Part shown: piece by piece, positions 12,501 to 22,885 of the stretch | Numbering within the stretch: the stretch's first letter is position 1 | How the letters are laid out: every line of letters starts with the position of its first letter | From: Guadua angustifolia | Lineage: Eukaryota; Streptophyta; Magnoliopsida; Poales; Poaceae | NCBI GenBank assembly: GCA_036346375.1 | Contig: CM070515.1 | Span: 20,978,423 to 21,042,422 of the forward strand | Direction: 5' to 3' | Length of the DNA stretch: 64,000 nt | Position numbers and translations under genes: made by a program | The notes under the pieces: model-generated | What the model was told of the DNA's origin: nothing | Database searches by the model: none | The model's input: the letters and a program-made list of their open reading frames with translations, nothing else

Positions 12501-12755
12501 ATCATCTTCCTCTTCAACCGCAACTTCAGGTCCTTGAGCACGTGACTCACCATGATGTACCCACAACTCAAAGCTTGGCATGAAACCGAACCGACACAGG
12601 TGCAGAGACATCGATTTCTTGTCCTGGGGGTGGAAATTATGGCACTTGCTGCATGGGCACTTCACCTTAACAGTACTAGACATAGAGAAGGCACGGTCGA
12701 CAAAAGCGGTAGCCTTGACCGCCCACTCACCGAGTGAGCCCCACTTTTCTCCCAA
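9585..12755 (-). pseudogene. CACTA-1 TNP2-type transposase
   Basis: Reading leftward the family's domains are in order. The transposase-associated domain (12264-12755) holds CPCSKC and LHLCRFGFM. The core segment at 11184-11585 holds GGKICYFDCHRRFL, LWELPYAKAL and HNIDIMH. The downstream segment at 10664-10852 holds FYRQLCAKEI. A DUF4216 segment at 9585-9902 holds GVVTRAID, FYGIIQNILE and RYGMVEV. Frames change repeatedly between these, and stretches between them only give family residues when frames are switched. Catalytic integrity cannot be judged. The start at 12755 is the first Met ahead of the associated domain. Confidence 0.8.
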
Positions 12756-13047
12756 CCTTCATACATCCATCGTGGTCGTCACCCATACTTGAGGCTATAT
12801 AGGTTAAATCAACAGTTATAAGGTTCATTTTGTTTCTATATATCACAACCCTACATCTATAGGAAAGGATATGTCCTAAACTCATTTCCAAGAGTGGTCG
12901 ACAAAGCGGATTTATGAGCTGTAGAGTCAATGAAATTTCAGCAAGATAATTGCCACCCACCGCACGCCCGGATATGGTGCAGGGGAGAACAACAGGGTTA
13001 TGACGCCGAAATTTCATTCGCACTCGGTGGCTCATCATAAATACCAC

Positions 13048-14250
13048 ACTTTGTCATCCACTCCGAGGCTGTCCAAAAAAGGGACAATTCCGGACCAGCA
13101 CATCTCACATGTGACACATGTGAGACATGCCGATCCGAAACGGGTGACGCATAGGTTTCGTGACACTATGTGATTTGAAATCAAAAATAAAAATCCGACG
13201 ATAATCGATTACTCAAATATATATTTATAAGCACAAAATGGATATATAAATTTAAAAAATAAACATGTGACAAATCAATATATCAAATTTATCTTTATAT
13301 CTAAACAATTATAGTTCCCAGGATTAAAGTGTGCTCATTTGGTACTCTGGGAGAATGGAGAAGCAGCTAAACCAACATAACTCTCAATTGGTATTTGCAA
13401 CTCAATGATATGTATATTTGCACTAGGATACAATGTTTTTAGGAGTGACTAGAGTACATGTGTTTATACTTCATGCTCTCTTTCCCACTGGAAACAAGAA
13501 GACATGCTTTCACTCCATTAAGGACTTTCCAGGTGTGGTCTAGTGATGCATGGTAAGTTTGAGGCATGGCAAGTAGCTCCCCTAGACAGCTAGACTAATT
13601 AGCACAGCCAGACAAAACGAATCTGTCTTCCTGTAATTCCTGGCTTCATTTGGTTTGATTTTTTAATTATAAAATGATCATGATTTAATAAAATTTACAA
13701 AAACGACCACAGCAACAGTTCCTTGATGCTACTGTTTTCAGCTATTGCTTACGGTACTGAAAATGGCAGATTTATCAGCAACACCTACACCTGCCAACTC
13801 CAGAAAAAATTTCAGAGATAATAAGATAAAAACATGCAATCATGCTGCAATAACCTAATGACTGGTGCAATCTGGATCTCTATGATAACTAGAACCATTA
13901 CACTCAAGCATAAAATTCAAATGCAATCAGACTACAACAAATGACATCTCACAATTGTATGCATGGTGAACTCACCATCCAATGAAGCACCTGAAACAAC
14001 TAAAGGTCCAGTTCAGAATGTGCACTAGCATTCCTATACAGGGTGAGGCTGGATCGAAGGTAAAATGCAAAAGACAAGCGCAAACTTCATCTGTACACGT
14101 GATTTACATGACTTGCCACCAAATCTAATTCCAGTTTAAGGCACAAGCCAGTCCAAGGTAAGCTAATTGCAAACAGAAGCACCAATTGTACACAATACGG
14201 TGCCCAATTCAAATCCCAATCCCCTGCTTCAAGTGCCAAGCTAAAACATC
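13048..14250. other. CACTA-1 5' non-coding region
   Basis: AT-rich sequence with no credible frame on either strand. It lies between the TNP2 start (minus) and the GC-rich block at 14359-14631, and is best read as leader intron or 5' UTR of the transposase transcript. Confidence 0.4.
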
Positions 14251-14358
14251 ATGACAACTAAGTCTAAATCTAACAGCGCTGACCACCGCGAAGTAATAAC
14301 AAGTGAAAACTGCTGCAGGTTCTGTGTGCACTCAATGTCACGAACAAAGAAAAAGAAG

Positions 14359-14631
14359 TTAAGGAGGCGAGGGTACAAACGCGGCACGGGTAAGGCGGAA
14401 GAAGGCGAGACGTTCGCCGTTGTTGATGTCGAGGAGGACGCTGCAGCCCTCCCAAGCTTCCCGGTTGATGTCGAGGAGGCGGCAGCGGCGTATGGGCGCG
14501 GCGGGCGCGCGGCGTGGGCGGGCGGGCGCGGGGGGCGAAGCGCGGGCGGCGTATGGGTAGCTAGGCGCCAAGAAAAATTTCGGCGCCGATCGGGCGCGAG
14601 CGAGCGAAAAGACGGGCCTTATCCTAAACAT
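14359..14631 (-). other. GC-rich leader block of CACTA-1
   Basis: A CG-rich block directly inside the right subterminal array, open on both strands (minus 14359-14631, plus 14251-14634) with no recognisable domain. Position suggests the first, possibly untranslated, exon of the minus-strand transposase gene. The open frames are probably a by-product of GC content. Confidence 0.35.
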
Positions 14632-14634
14632 TAA

Positions 14635-14833
14635 CGCTGCCGTGGCTTTAGGCCGACATTAATTCACTAAATACCGCCGGCATTTCGGCCGATGTTAATT
14701 TACTTAGTTAATCGTTGCCAAGAATAAGCCGACGCATTAATTAATTAACGCCGGCGACGCATTAATTAATTAACGCCGCTTATTCTGGGCCGACGCAATT
14801 AATATGGCCGACGCACTTCCTGCCATCGTAGTG
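14635..14833. repeat. CACTA-1 right subterminal repeat array and terminus
   Basis: Repeated GCCGACGCATTAATTAATT and related words in both orientations, ending in CATCGTAGTG, the inverse of CACTACGATG. AAG follows. Confidence 0.85.
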
Positions 14834-15095
14834 AAGCTCTGAATCTTAACCTCGAAGCGAGGCCGAGGCCGACGCCCAGAAGCGAGTTGTTTTGGCGCCA
14901 GAGCTCAAAAAATTTTGTCTAATACCAAACTTTCCAAAACAGAGAAAAAACCATAGTTTTGTGAAAACCATGGTTTTTAAAACATAGTTTTTTTGAAGGG
15001 CTACCAAACACCTCTTGGTTTCTAAAACAGAGTTTTTCTCTAAAACTATGGTTTTATCTAGAAACTATGAAAAAACTTTGTTGCCAAACAGGCCT

Positions 15096-15699
15096 TTATA
15101 GGTAATTGGCATCACACTATTGTATATACTCTTATATGTTACCCTATCTTGCACGAGATAGAAGGACTCGCGGGCACTAGTCAATCTGTAATATTTTCAA
15201 GATATTTTCATGATACAGATTGGACCATTTGGGACGCATTCCATAGAGATAGGCCGAATTGTTTTTTTTTTCACATGTAAACGGATCAAATTGTAAATTG
15301 GGGACGTGTGTTTCCTTACAACTCCAGAATTTCGTTAATTTTTGCAAACAAAATATCTAGGTGATAATAACTATATAAAATCCTTAATACTACATACATT
15401 ATATCCTAGGATTTCCGGCTCCTCGCGCTATCCACACCATTTTGTGCCAACATGGTCGCTCCACGGTGCGCCATGTCGTCCTGTTTGCGCCTGCAATAAT
15501 ATGGCTTAAGTAATTTCCCCGACTCTATCGCGCATAAGGGCGGTGTGGTGCAGCGGTAAGCCGTCTCGTTGTGCTTAGCCGGTCGCTGCTTGACTCTCGC
15601 CACAAGGCCTCAAGACGCTCATGGCATTTTTGCCTCCGCTTTCGGTCAAGAGGGCTAGCACATGCGTGACGTGTGGCGCGAGGGGCTCATTTTTTTGCA
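15096..15699. other. Intergenic stretch, no gene seen
   Basis: Nothing here supports a gene. A phrase at about 15537-15560 (GGTGTGGTGCAGCGGTAAGC) looks faintly like a polymerase III A box, but no B box or tRNA fold follows. Confidence 0.35.
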
Positions 15700-16170
15700 A
15701 AGAAGCCCTTAGAAATTTCTAAATTTACATCTAGGTCCCCCTTTTGTGGGAAGGGCCCTAAAAAATCTGGATATCATTTTTTTTGTGAGAAGGGCTCTTA
15801 AAATTCCGAAATTTTCCCAATGATTTTCAAAATTACATCTATATCCCTTTTTCACATGAAAACCCCTGAAAATTCCAAAAAAAAAAATTCCCGCACTACG
15901 CATGGAGCTGGATTTTTTGGTGGATCGACATGGGCACGTGTTGCGAAAATTATGAAATTTATCCCGAAAATTACCCAAAATTACATCCGTATCCCTTTCT
16001 TCGTAGGAAGGCCCCGAAGATTTCTTTTTGTGGAAAGTCTTCTAAAATTATGAAATTTGTCCCAAAAAATTCCTAAATTACATCCATGTCCCCTTTTTAG
16101 CGATAAACCCTCCAAAAAAACCAAAATTTGTTTTTCCCCACGCGATGCATGGAGCCGGATTTTTCCCCAC
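15700..16170. repeat. Degenerate tandem repeat upstream of the ARID gene
   Basis: The phrase TTACATC(T/C)..TCCC(C/T)TTT recurs at about 15725, 15833, 15982 and 16079, each followed by a GAAGG(G/C)CC or related purine stretch. A longer-range pair, GCATGGAGC(T/C)GGATTTTT, sits at about 15900 and 16147, giving a larger unit near 250 bases. Minus-strand open frames here are products of the repeat. Confidence 0.65.
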
Positions 16171-16434
16171 CGTGCAGTCAAACTTGGGGAAGAAGGAGGT
16201 AGTCATGGTGGGTCTACACTCTACAGTCTGTCATCACTGCAATTGAGTGAGAGGAAATGACCACTAGATGCTTGGAATGCTATTGCACAAATAAATTGGA
16301 AAAGGAGTTATGAAGCGGCTCAATTTACGTTTCCACCTTTCCTTGCTGTTTTTTATTATGCTTTTAGAGTCAGAATCTAGAATCAATTTCTGCAATTACG
16401 GAGCATTTTGTAGTCTTTAGCTTGATGTGTGCAG

Positions 16435-19411
16435 AGTCATATACTTCTTCGCAACATATGCAGCTTTTGGAGAGCCATATCAAGAATGAAATTATTGGGA
16501 AGAGCCAGTTGGTTCGTGCTCTCTCAAATAGCGAGGATAACAAGCCATCTTCGGCTGAGCCACTGACTTCCATGTCCATGGCATGTGGAGCTTCTACTTT
16601 TGAAGACTGGATGACCCTCCCTAAGTGGGCAGCACAGGTTATTTTTCTTAAAAAATTTCAGATGCCCTAAATAGACTATAACATTTGTTCCAATTTGTGA
16701 CATTTTACCCAATTCTGTTTCTAACTTTCCATTATCAATTGGTGCAAACCTTTTCGATATCAATTTCCGTTTTCATGGATGATAATTCTACTCCCTCTGT
16801 TTCCAAATATGTTGTTTTAGCCTCTAGCATTAGAAATAGGATGTGAAGGAAAATGAGCATGATAGTCTTATATACTGCTCTGGTATTTTGTTCTCCCGAT
16901 CTTTGTTTAATACTTGGCAAAGTAAACTTCGTTTGAGGTTATTATTAAGGGAGTGGTGATATGTAGGGAAAACTGTTATGAATGTACATCCAAATTGAAG
17001 AACCTTGTCCTTTTGTTTTGGCTTCTAGATTTGTCCTGGAGCATTGGGAGGCTTTCTATATATATATATATATTTTTTTTTTGAAAAGAAGGCAGGAGCT
17101 CTGCCAAATGCATTAAGATAGGATAAAAGACACATCAAAGTTCAATGAGAGAAAAGGAGGTGGGGGGGGACAGTTGTGGGACAAAACAGAAAAGAGATGA
17201 GGGAGAGGGAGACAACCCGAGTTACAAACCCCCTACGGGACCCGGCAGAACAAATTAGGCCCACCAAAGGCAAACTGAGGAAAAAGACTAAGCCATCCCG
17301 AGAGGCAAACTGAGGAAAAAGACTAAGCCATCCCGGGAGAGGGAGGCTTTCTATATTAGGGAGTTGATTGTTTAAGTTAGTTACCCTTGTGCTTTAGCAT
17401 AAACTGGAGTCCCAGTTCTTCCTCTGCTATCTTCTGTGATTTATTAGTAAATCTGAGTGATGCCTTTTTTTAATAAAAATAGTTGTAATTTGTCCTCTTT
17501 AATTCATAGCTCAATTATAAGGAATCTATTTTCTTTGTACTGTGTGACTAGTTTTCCTGAAGAGCACTGTTCTGTTACAGAAGGATTGAGCTGTCTGAAC
17601 CATATAGTGGTTTAGTATGTATGATTTGGTTCCTCATTCATCACTGACTGAAGATTGGTTCCTTGTTCAACACTGACTGAAGATTGTTTTTTTAACTGTC
17701 TAGGTTTTGAAACATCTTGCTCAAGAAATCTCTTACAAAAGCTTGGTTGCACTCGGAATTGCTTGTGTAAATGGCACTCCAGTATCTTCATTTGATTGGC
17801 AAGATGCAGATCGGCTTCTTTTCTTTTGCACGAATCAATGCAAAGTTCAAGCTATTGAAAACGGACCATATGCCCATCTGCCAAGATGGTCAGCGTCCCT
17901 TACCAAGGATAGAATGAAGGGAAGATTAGAATCAAAACCAAATTCTTTTGGTGCAAATGGAGTTGGAGAGGAGAAGCAGCATCTGCTGAAAGGGTCTTTC
18001 CTATCATTCATGATGCTAGTCAAGTTAAGCGTAGCTTGCCAGCACCTCCACCAGTAAAGCATAATCCAGTACCTGTTGCACCTGCCATTCAAAGAAAATC
18101 ATCATATGTGCCATCGCGTGCTCATCCTGCAATTCCATTGAATCCTCTGCCAATGAAGAAACATGGGTGCGATCGGTTGCCGCTGCCTTATTTGCTCTGA
18201 AGTACGGTCCTTGGACTAACTTTTTTCCCCCATTTTACGCTGAAATAGTTTCCAAGTAATTAGTTTAAAACACATTTCCCCGTTGTCCTTTTCAGGAAGA
18301 CTTCTTGAAAGATATTATGCAGTTTCTAATTCAGAGGGGCCACACCCGACTCGTACCTCAAGGAGGACTGGCCCAATTTCCTGATGCAATCCTAAATGCA
18401 AAGCGCCTTGATTTATATAACTTGTACAAAGAGGTGGTTCTGCAGTTCTTCTATTTTCATGAAATGGCTATGGAGCCAAAAAATTGGTGATATAATCATT
18501 TCCCTGACAAATATGCTGATGGATCATTCAGGTGGTATCCAGAGGTGGCTTTTATGTAGGCAACGGTATAAATTGGAAAGGTCAAGTCTTTTCAAAGATG
18601 CGCAACCATACTGTTACAAACAAAATGACGGTACATATGTACTTGATATTCTTTTAGTTCTGATGATAACCTACTTAGATTTACTTCGTTATTGGCTTAT
18701 TGCTCAGCCTGTAAGAAATGCATTTTGATTTTGGCACTAATTCAGCTAAGATATATTTTTTTTGGGGGGGGATTATCTATTTCCTTTTGAAATTTATTTT
18801 TCTGAGAAGTTAAGCTATCTGCAATTATTTGTTTCCTTTTGAAAGTTAGCTTCTATCTGGCCATCTGGATCATTTTCCTACTTATGATTATTAGATGCTA
18901 AATGCGCTCTAATCATATGCACATGTTTTGCATTCACTTATAGGGTGTTGGAAACACGCTAAAGAGACATTATGAGACATACTTGTTGGAATACGAACTT
19001 TCACATGACGATGTCGATGGAGAATGTTGCTTGCTTTGCCACAGGTTTGAGGACATGATTTTCTTTTAGTATGTCCACTGTCATGCTCTTTTCTATATCA
19101 GTTGAATCTAACACGCTCCTCCTATGTATTTCCATTAGCGCTCCAGGCGATTGGGTGAACTGTGGGTTGTGCAGTGAATGGGCTCACTTTGGGTGTGATA
19201 GACGGCAAGGGCTAGGCACTTTCAAGGCAGAAACACTTGCTGATCCTTAACAACCATTTTATTTTCCTTTCAAGAATTCCAAGTTTTACGTTATGGATAT
19301 TGATCTGAGCTTCTGTGGTAACAGGACTAGGCGAAGACAGATGGGTTGGAATACATCTGCCCCCACTGTAGCCTTTCAAACTATAAGAAGCCACCACCAC
19401 TGAACGAGTAA
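16435..19411 (+). pseudogene. ARID-PHD protein (ARID4-like), 3' portion, damaged
   Basis: Resembles plant ARID/BRIGHT DNA-binding proteins with a C-terminal PHD-type finger, nuclear factors linked to chromatin. Exons by splice signals: 16435-16637, 17704-18201, 18296-18433, 18532-18630, 18944-19044, 19139-19226, 19325-19411. The ARID core (DIMQFLIQRGHTRLVPQGG, LNAKRLDLYNLYKE, then VVSRGGFYVGNGINW, HTVTNKMT, GVGNTLKRHYETYLLEYE) spans exons 3-5. The PHD-like finger (CCLLCHS, CGLCSEWAHFGCD, YICPHCS) spans exons 5-7. The N-terminal part of the usual protein is missing. Damage: two one-base shifts in exon 2 (a T-run near 17944 and TTT near 18190), a GC instead of GT donor after 19226, and an in-frame TAG at 19328-19330. 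Using the AG at 19329-19330 as acceptor instead would skip that stop. Stop codon TAA at 19409-19411. Confidence 0.85.
17062..17340 (-). mobile_element. 5'-truncated LINE or SINE-like insertion in an ARID intron
   Basis: GGGAGGCTTTCTATAT occurs at 17046-17061 and 17341-17356, a 16-base target duplication. A TA-repeat and T-run at the left end correspond to a 3' A-tail on the minus strand, as for target-primed retrotransposition. Inside the right end a 34-base block (GGCAAACTGAGGAAAAAGAC...) is present twice in tandem. There is no coding sequence left. Confidence 0.75.
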
Positions 19412-19767
19412 CCAATGGCTTCACGAATATGGCATCTGCATCATGAAATGTTTAATTCTTATTCCTGTTTCTTTTTGCCTTTTGTCCCACTTTTTTGGGG
19501 AGACGGGGCTGGTAGAAAATAGGGCTTAAACATGTGTTGATCTGTATTATCAAATTAATCTGTTCGCTTTGGGTGAAAAGTTAATATATAGCTTGTAACC
19601 AATGTCAACTCAGGAAAGTTTAGTTGATCAGGTCAATTGTGTTTTCTATTCCTGTGCCAGATGTAGCATCTCGGGCTCTCGCCACATTTTGTGAGTAATG
19701 CTGGTAACCAGGGGAGAAACGATGTGGCTAGCGTACTACTGTAAGCTACCTTTCATGTGTTGACATG
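19412..19767 (+). other. ARID-PHD gene 3' flank
   Basis: Non-coding sequence after the ARID-PHD stop codon. It probably includes the 3' UTR, continues after the copia element at 24518, and shows no poly(A) signal I would vouch for. Confidence 0.4.
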
Positions 19768-19772
19768 GTAAC

Positions 19773-20007
19773 TGTGAAAATTGTAGTTTGGGGCCAGCCG
19801 AGATGAATCCTCGGTTGGGTGTTTGGTTTGTATTTATAGCGATTCTTCAGATACAACAGATTACAGAGTTCTCTGGATAACAAACTAACTAACCAGAGTT
19901 TATCAGATAAGCTACAGGAGTTATCGACAAGATACAGAACCTGAATCGGTTACGATACTAATTACAGTTGGCTGAGATTATATCTGCAGAGATTACATTC
20001 TTCAACA
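19773..20007 (-). repeat. Copia 3' LTR
   Basis: 235 bases, TG...CA ends, matching base for base by eye with 24278-24512. It lies downstream of the pol frame, so it is the 3' copy. Confidence 0.95.
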
Positions 20008-20020
20008 GCCTCTCTTAATC

Positions 20021-22885
20021 TCAGCCACTGTTCTTCATATTCAGGCTATACAGCAGTCGATCGAAACTTTGTTTTGGCAAAGCTTTAGTAAAAATGTCTG
20101 CTACCTGATCAGCCGAAGAAATGAATCTAACTTCCAATATTCCCAGAGCAACCTTTTCTCGAACAAAATGAAAATCAACTTCAATGTATTTGGTTCGGGC
20201 GTGAAGAACAGGATTTGCGGCTAAATACGTTGCTCCGAGATTATCACACCATAAGCATGGTGGCTTGGACTGAAACACATTTAGTTCTTTCAAAACTGAT
20301 TGAAGCCAAAGAACTTCGGCTGCAGCATTTGCTAGAGCCTTGTATTCAGCCTCTGTACTCGATCTGGATACAGTGGGCTGTTTTCTAGCACTCCAGGATA
20401 TCAAATTAGGTCCAAGGAAGACTGCATACCCTCCGGTTGATCGCCGATCGTCAGGGCATCCTGCCCAATCGGCATCAGAAAAGGCACTCAAAAGTTTGGA
20501 GGAAGATTGCTGAATTCGCAGTCCAATTGTGGAAGTTCCTTTGATATACCTCAAAATCCTTTTCACTGCATTCCAGTGGACTTCGGTTGGGCTCTGAAGG
20601 AATTGACAGACCTTATTGACAGCAAAACAGATATCCGGTCTAGTCATGGTCAGATACTGCAAAGCTCCAACCACACTTCTATACTGAAATACATCTTCTT
20701 CGGACAGAGCTTCTCCATGGGTCTTGGATAGTTTTTCTGAACTGCTCATTGGCGTTGACACTGGCTTGCAGTGACTCATGTTGGTTTTCTTTAACAGATC
20801 ATTGATATATTTTTGTTGAGTCAGAATCATACCTTCTTTGTCAGTACAAGCCTCAATGCCAAGGAAATAACTTAGTTTTCCCAAGTCCTTAACAGCAAAT
20901 TCGGTTGACAGCTTCTTGATCAGTTTTTCCAAAGCCTTATCACATGATCCTGTGATAATAATATCATCAACATATATTAGCATGTAAATGGTTATTCCAG
21001 CACTAATGAAGATAAACAATGATGTGTCAGCCTTTGAAGGTCTGAATCCTATCTCAATTAGTTTCTGGCTTAACCTGGCATGCCAAGCCCTTGGCGCTTG
21101 CTTTAACCCATATAATGCCTTATCCAATTTACAAATGTGATTTGGATACTGACTGTTTTGGTAGCCCGGCGGCTGTGACATATAGACTTCCTCCTTGAGA
21201 GTTCCATGTAAGAATGCATTTTGGATATCAATTTGCCGCATTGTCCATCCGCAGGAAACAGCAATTGACAGAACCAATCGCACCGTTGTCGGTTTGACAA
21301 CCGGGCTAAAGGTTTCTGAATAATCTATGCCGTATTGCTGTTTAAAACCCTTGGCAACCAAGCGAGCTTTAAATCTGTCAATTGTGCCATCTGACTTCTG
21401 TTTTACCTTGAAACCCCATTTGCAGTCAACAACATTATGTCCCTGTTGTCGTGGCACAAGATGCCAAGTATTATTCTTCAGTAGAGCAGAGTATTCGGCA
21501 TCCATAGCGGCTTTCCAGTTTGGATCCTTCAGAGCTTCAATGTACGAACTTGGAGGCTCAGTGAGTGCAGAGAAGGCACGCTTTCCATGCACTGAATATG
21601 GTATTGTTCCATCTCTGTATTGCTTGGGCTTATGGATATTATCACGAGCTCGCGTCTGCATAGGGTGGCGCTGCTGTTGATCTGCTTCAGAGGAACTACC
21701 AGGAGAGCTTTGGCGCTGCTGCTGATCTGCTTCAGAGGAACTACCAGGAGAGCCATTATTGTTACTGCTGCTGCTTCTACTTTCTCCCCGTGGCTCTTCT
21801 CCTCGTGACTCTTCTGATGGTGCTGCAACAATAGACTCGGAAAGATCATTTGTAGCATAGGAGTGGGTATTACTATTCTCATAATGATCAAGTTCTGTTA
21901 CTGGTTCAAGGGAACGTGTCTGACGTTGCAGCAACAAAGGAGGGAGAAGAACAGAAGTGGGAGAGTAGGAAGGCGAGCTGGATGACACAAGTTTGTCGGA
22001 GGCAAAGGGAAAGACGCGTTCATCAAATACCACATCACGGGAGATATACACCCGTCCAGTGGGTTTGTGCAGACATTTGTATCCCTTGTGCAGATTGCTA
22101 TACCCGAGAAAGACACATTGCCGAGACCGGAATTCAAGCTTGTGAGTATTATAGGGCCTCAAGTTTGGCCAACAGGCACACCCGAATGTCCGGAGCATTG
22201 AGTAATTTGCTGAAACACCAAAAAGACGAGTCAAAGGGACAGAGTTTTGGATGACACGGGATGGAAGTCTGTTAATGAGGTAACAAGCAGTAAGAAAGGC
22301 TTCGTCCCAAAATCTAATTGGCATGGACGCATGAGCGAGAAGAGCTAATCCAGTCTCAACAATATGCCGGTGCTTGCGTTCAGCAACACCGTTTTGTTGA
22401 TGGGTGTGGGGACAGGAAACTTGATGAGAGATTCCAATGTCACAAAAAAACTTGGTTAATTTTTGAAATTCTCCTCCCCAATCAGATCGGACGCATTTGA
22501 TTTTTGAATTGAGAAGTCTTTCGACATGTTTTTGAAACTTAAGAAATGTTTGTGCAACATCAGACTTGTATTTCAGCAAGTAGACCCATGTAAATCGACT
22601 GAAATCATCAACGAAACTAACATAGTATTTGAAGCCATTAACAGATGTTCGGGCAGGTCCCCAGACATCGGAATGGATAAGTTCTAAAGGAAATCTAGTT
22701 ACATGTGTGGAAGAACTATAAGGAAGTTGGTGACTTTTTGCTTGCTGACATGCATCGCAAACAAATGAGTCTTTATTGGATGAACTAGGAAGCTTGTGAA
22801 AATGAAGAACGGACTGAACAATAGCTGGGGCTGGATGACCGAGCCTTTGATGCCATTGAGCCTTGCTGATCTTTTCGGCAGACAA
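20021..22885 (-). CDS. Copia pol: integrase, reverse transcriptase, RNase H
   Basis: A 954-codon frame. It opens in the GAG-pre-integrase zinc region (H12, H17, C43, C46), then the integrase core with HSDVW (D73), RSDWGGE and NGVAERKHR. A serine and glutamine-rich linker (about 390-430) contains an imperfect 16-residue repeat. RT follows with VDCKWGFKVKQ, QIDIQNAFLHG and catalytic YVDD near residue 638, then RNase H with SDADWAGCPDDRRSTGGY and SRSSTEAEYKAL. The whole stretch is open to a stop 14 bases before the 3' LTR. The first Met of the open frame is not the natural start; copia elements make one Gag-Pol polyprotein and this frame continues, after two one-base shifts, from the gag-protease frame. 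Confidence 0.95.
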   Translation of the reverse strand: MSAEKISKAQWHQRLGHPAPAIVQSVLHFHKLPSSSNKDSFVCDACQQAKSHQLPYSSSTHVTRFPLELIHSDVWGPARTSVNGFKYYVSFVDDFSRFTWVYLLKYKSDVAQTFLKFQKHVERLLNSKIKCVRSDWGGEFQKLTKFFCDIGISHQVSCPHTHQQNGVAERKHRHIVETGLALLAHASMPIRFWDEAFLTACYLINRLPSRVIQNSVPLTRLFGVSANYSMLRTFGCACWPNLRPYNTHKLEFRSRQCVFLGYSNLHKGYKCLHKPTGRVYISRDVVFDERVFPFASDKLVSSSSPSYSPTSVLLPPLLLQRQTRSLEPVTELDHYENSNTHSYATNDLSESIVAAPSEESRGEEPRGESRSSSSNNNGSPGSSSEADQQQRQSSPGSSSEADQQQRHPMQTRARDNIHKPKQYRDGTIPYSVHGKRAFSALTEPPSSYIEALKDPNWKAAMDAEYSALLKNNTWHLVPRQQGHNVVDCKWGFKVKQKSDGTIDRFKARLVAKGFKQQYGIDYSETFSPVVKPTTVRLVLSIAVSCGWTMRQIDIQNAFLHGTLKEEVYMSQPPGYQNSQYPNHICKLDKALYGLKQAPRAWHARLSQKLIEIGFRPSKADTSLFIFISAGITIYMLIYVDDIIITGSCDKALEKLIKKLSTEFAVKDLGKLSYFLGIEACTDKEGMILTQQKYINDLLKKTNMSHCKPVSTPMSSSEKLSKTHGEALSEEDVFQYRSVVGALQYLTMTRPDICFAVNKVCQFLQSPTEVHWNAVKRILRYIKGTSTIGLRIQQSSSKLLSAFSDADWAGCPDDRRSTGGYAVFLGPNLISWSARKQPTVSRSSTEAEYKALANAAAEVLWLQSVLKELNVFQSKPPCLWCDNLGATYLAANPVLHARTKYIEVDFHFVREKVALGILEVRFISSADQVADIFTKALPKQSFDRLLYSLNMKNSG
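21661..21756. repeat. 48-base in-frame tandem repeat in copia pol linker
   Basis: Two adjacent copies of a unit through CTGATCTGCTTCAGAGGAAC add a repeated serine/glutamine segment between integrase and RT, where length variation is tolerated. Confidence 0.8.

Larger units (their letters stand above)
5732..14833 (-). mobile_element. CACTA-1, a degenerate En/Spm transposon
   Basis: The left terminus is CACTACAGTAATCCC and the right terminus read inward is CACTACGATGGCAGG. AAG at 5729-5731 and 14834-14836 is the 3-bp target duplication expected for CACTA elements. Subterminal arrays built on GGCCGACGTTAATTAG lie inside both ends. Genes run on the minus strand: a TNP2-type transposase (9585-12755), then a TNPA-like gene (about 6913-8573). 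Length is 9102 bases. Both genes are broken by many frameshifts, so the element is probably immobile unless helped in trans. Confidence 0.92.
5029..15095. mobile_element. PIF/Harbinger-like element split by CACTA-1
   Basis: The left end reads GGCCCTGTTTGGCAA and the right end is TTGCCAAACAGGCCT, so the ends are imperfect inverted repeats. TTA stands at 5026-5028 and at 15096-15098. Both ends are followed inward by palindromic runs of the ACCATGGTTTT kind (5045-5120 and 14945-15065). The interior outside CACTA-1 is only about 960 bases and includes a GC-rich stretch, 5340-5600. Being short it is non-autonomous. The TTA could be chance, so a hAT or Mutator relative is not excluded. Confidence 0.55.

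Noticed and set aside
15530..15600. A tRNA gene or SINE head
   Set aside because: An A-box-like phrase is present but no B box, no cloverleaf pairing and no A-tail with target duplication.
16789..16960. A Stowaway MITE starting TACTCCCTCTGTTTCC
   Set aside because: The left end is typical but no matching right end or TA duplication was found, so the element cannot be delimited.
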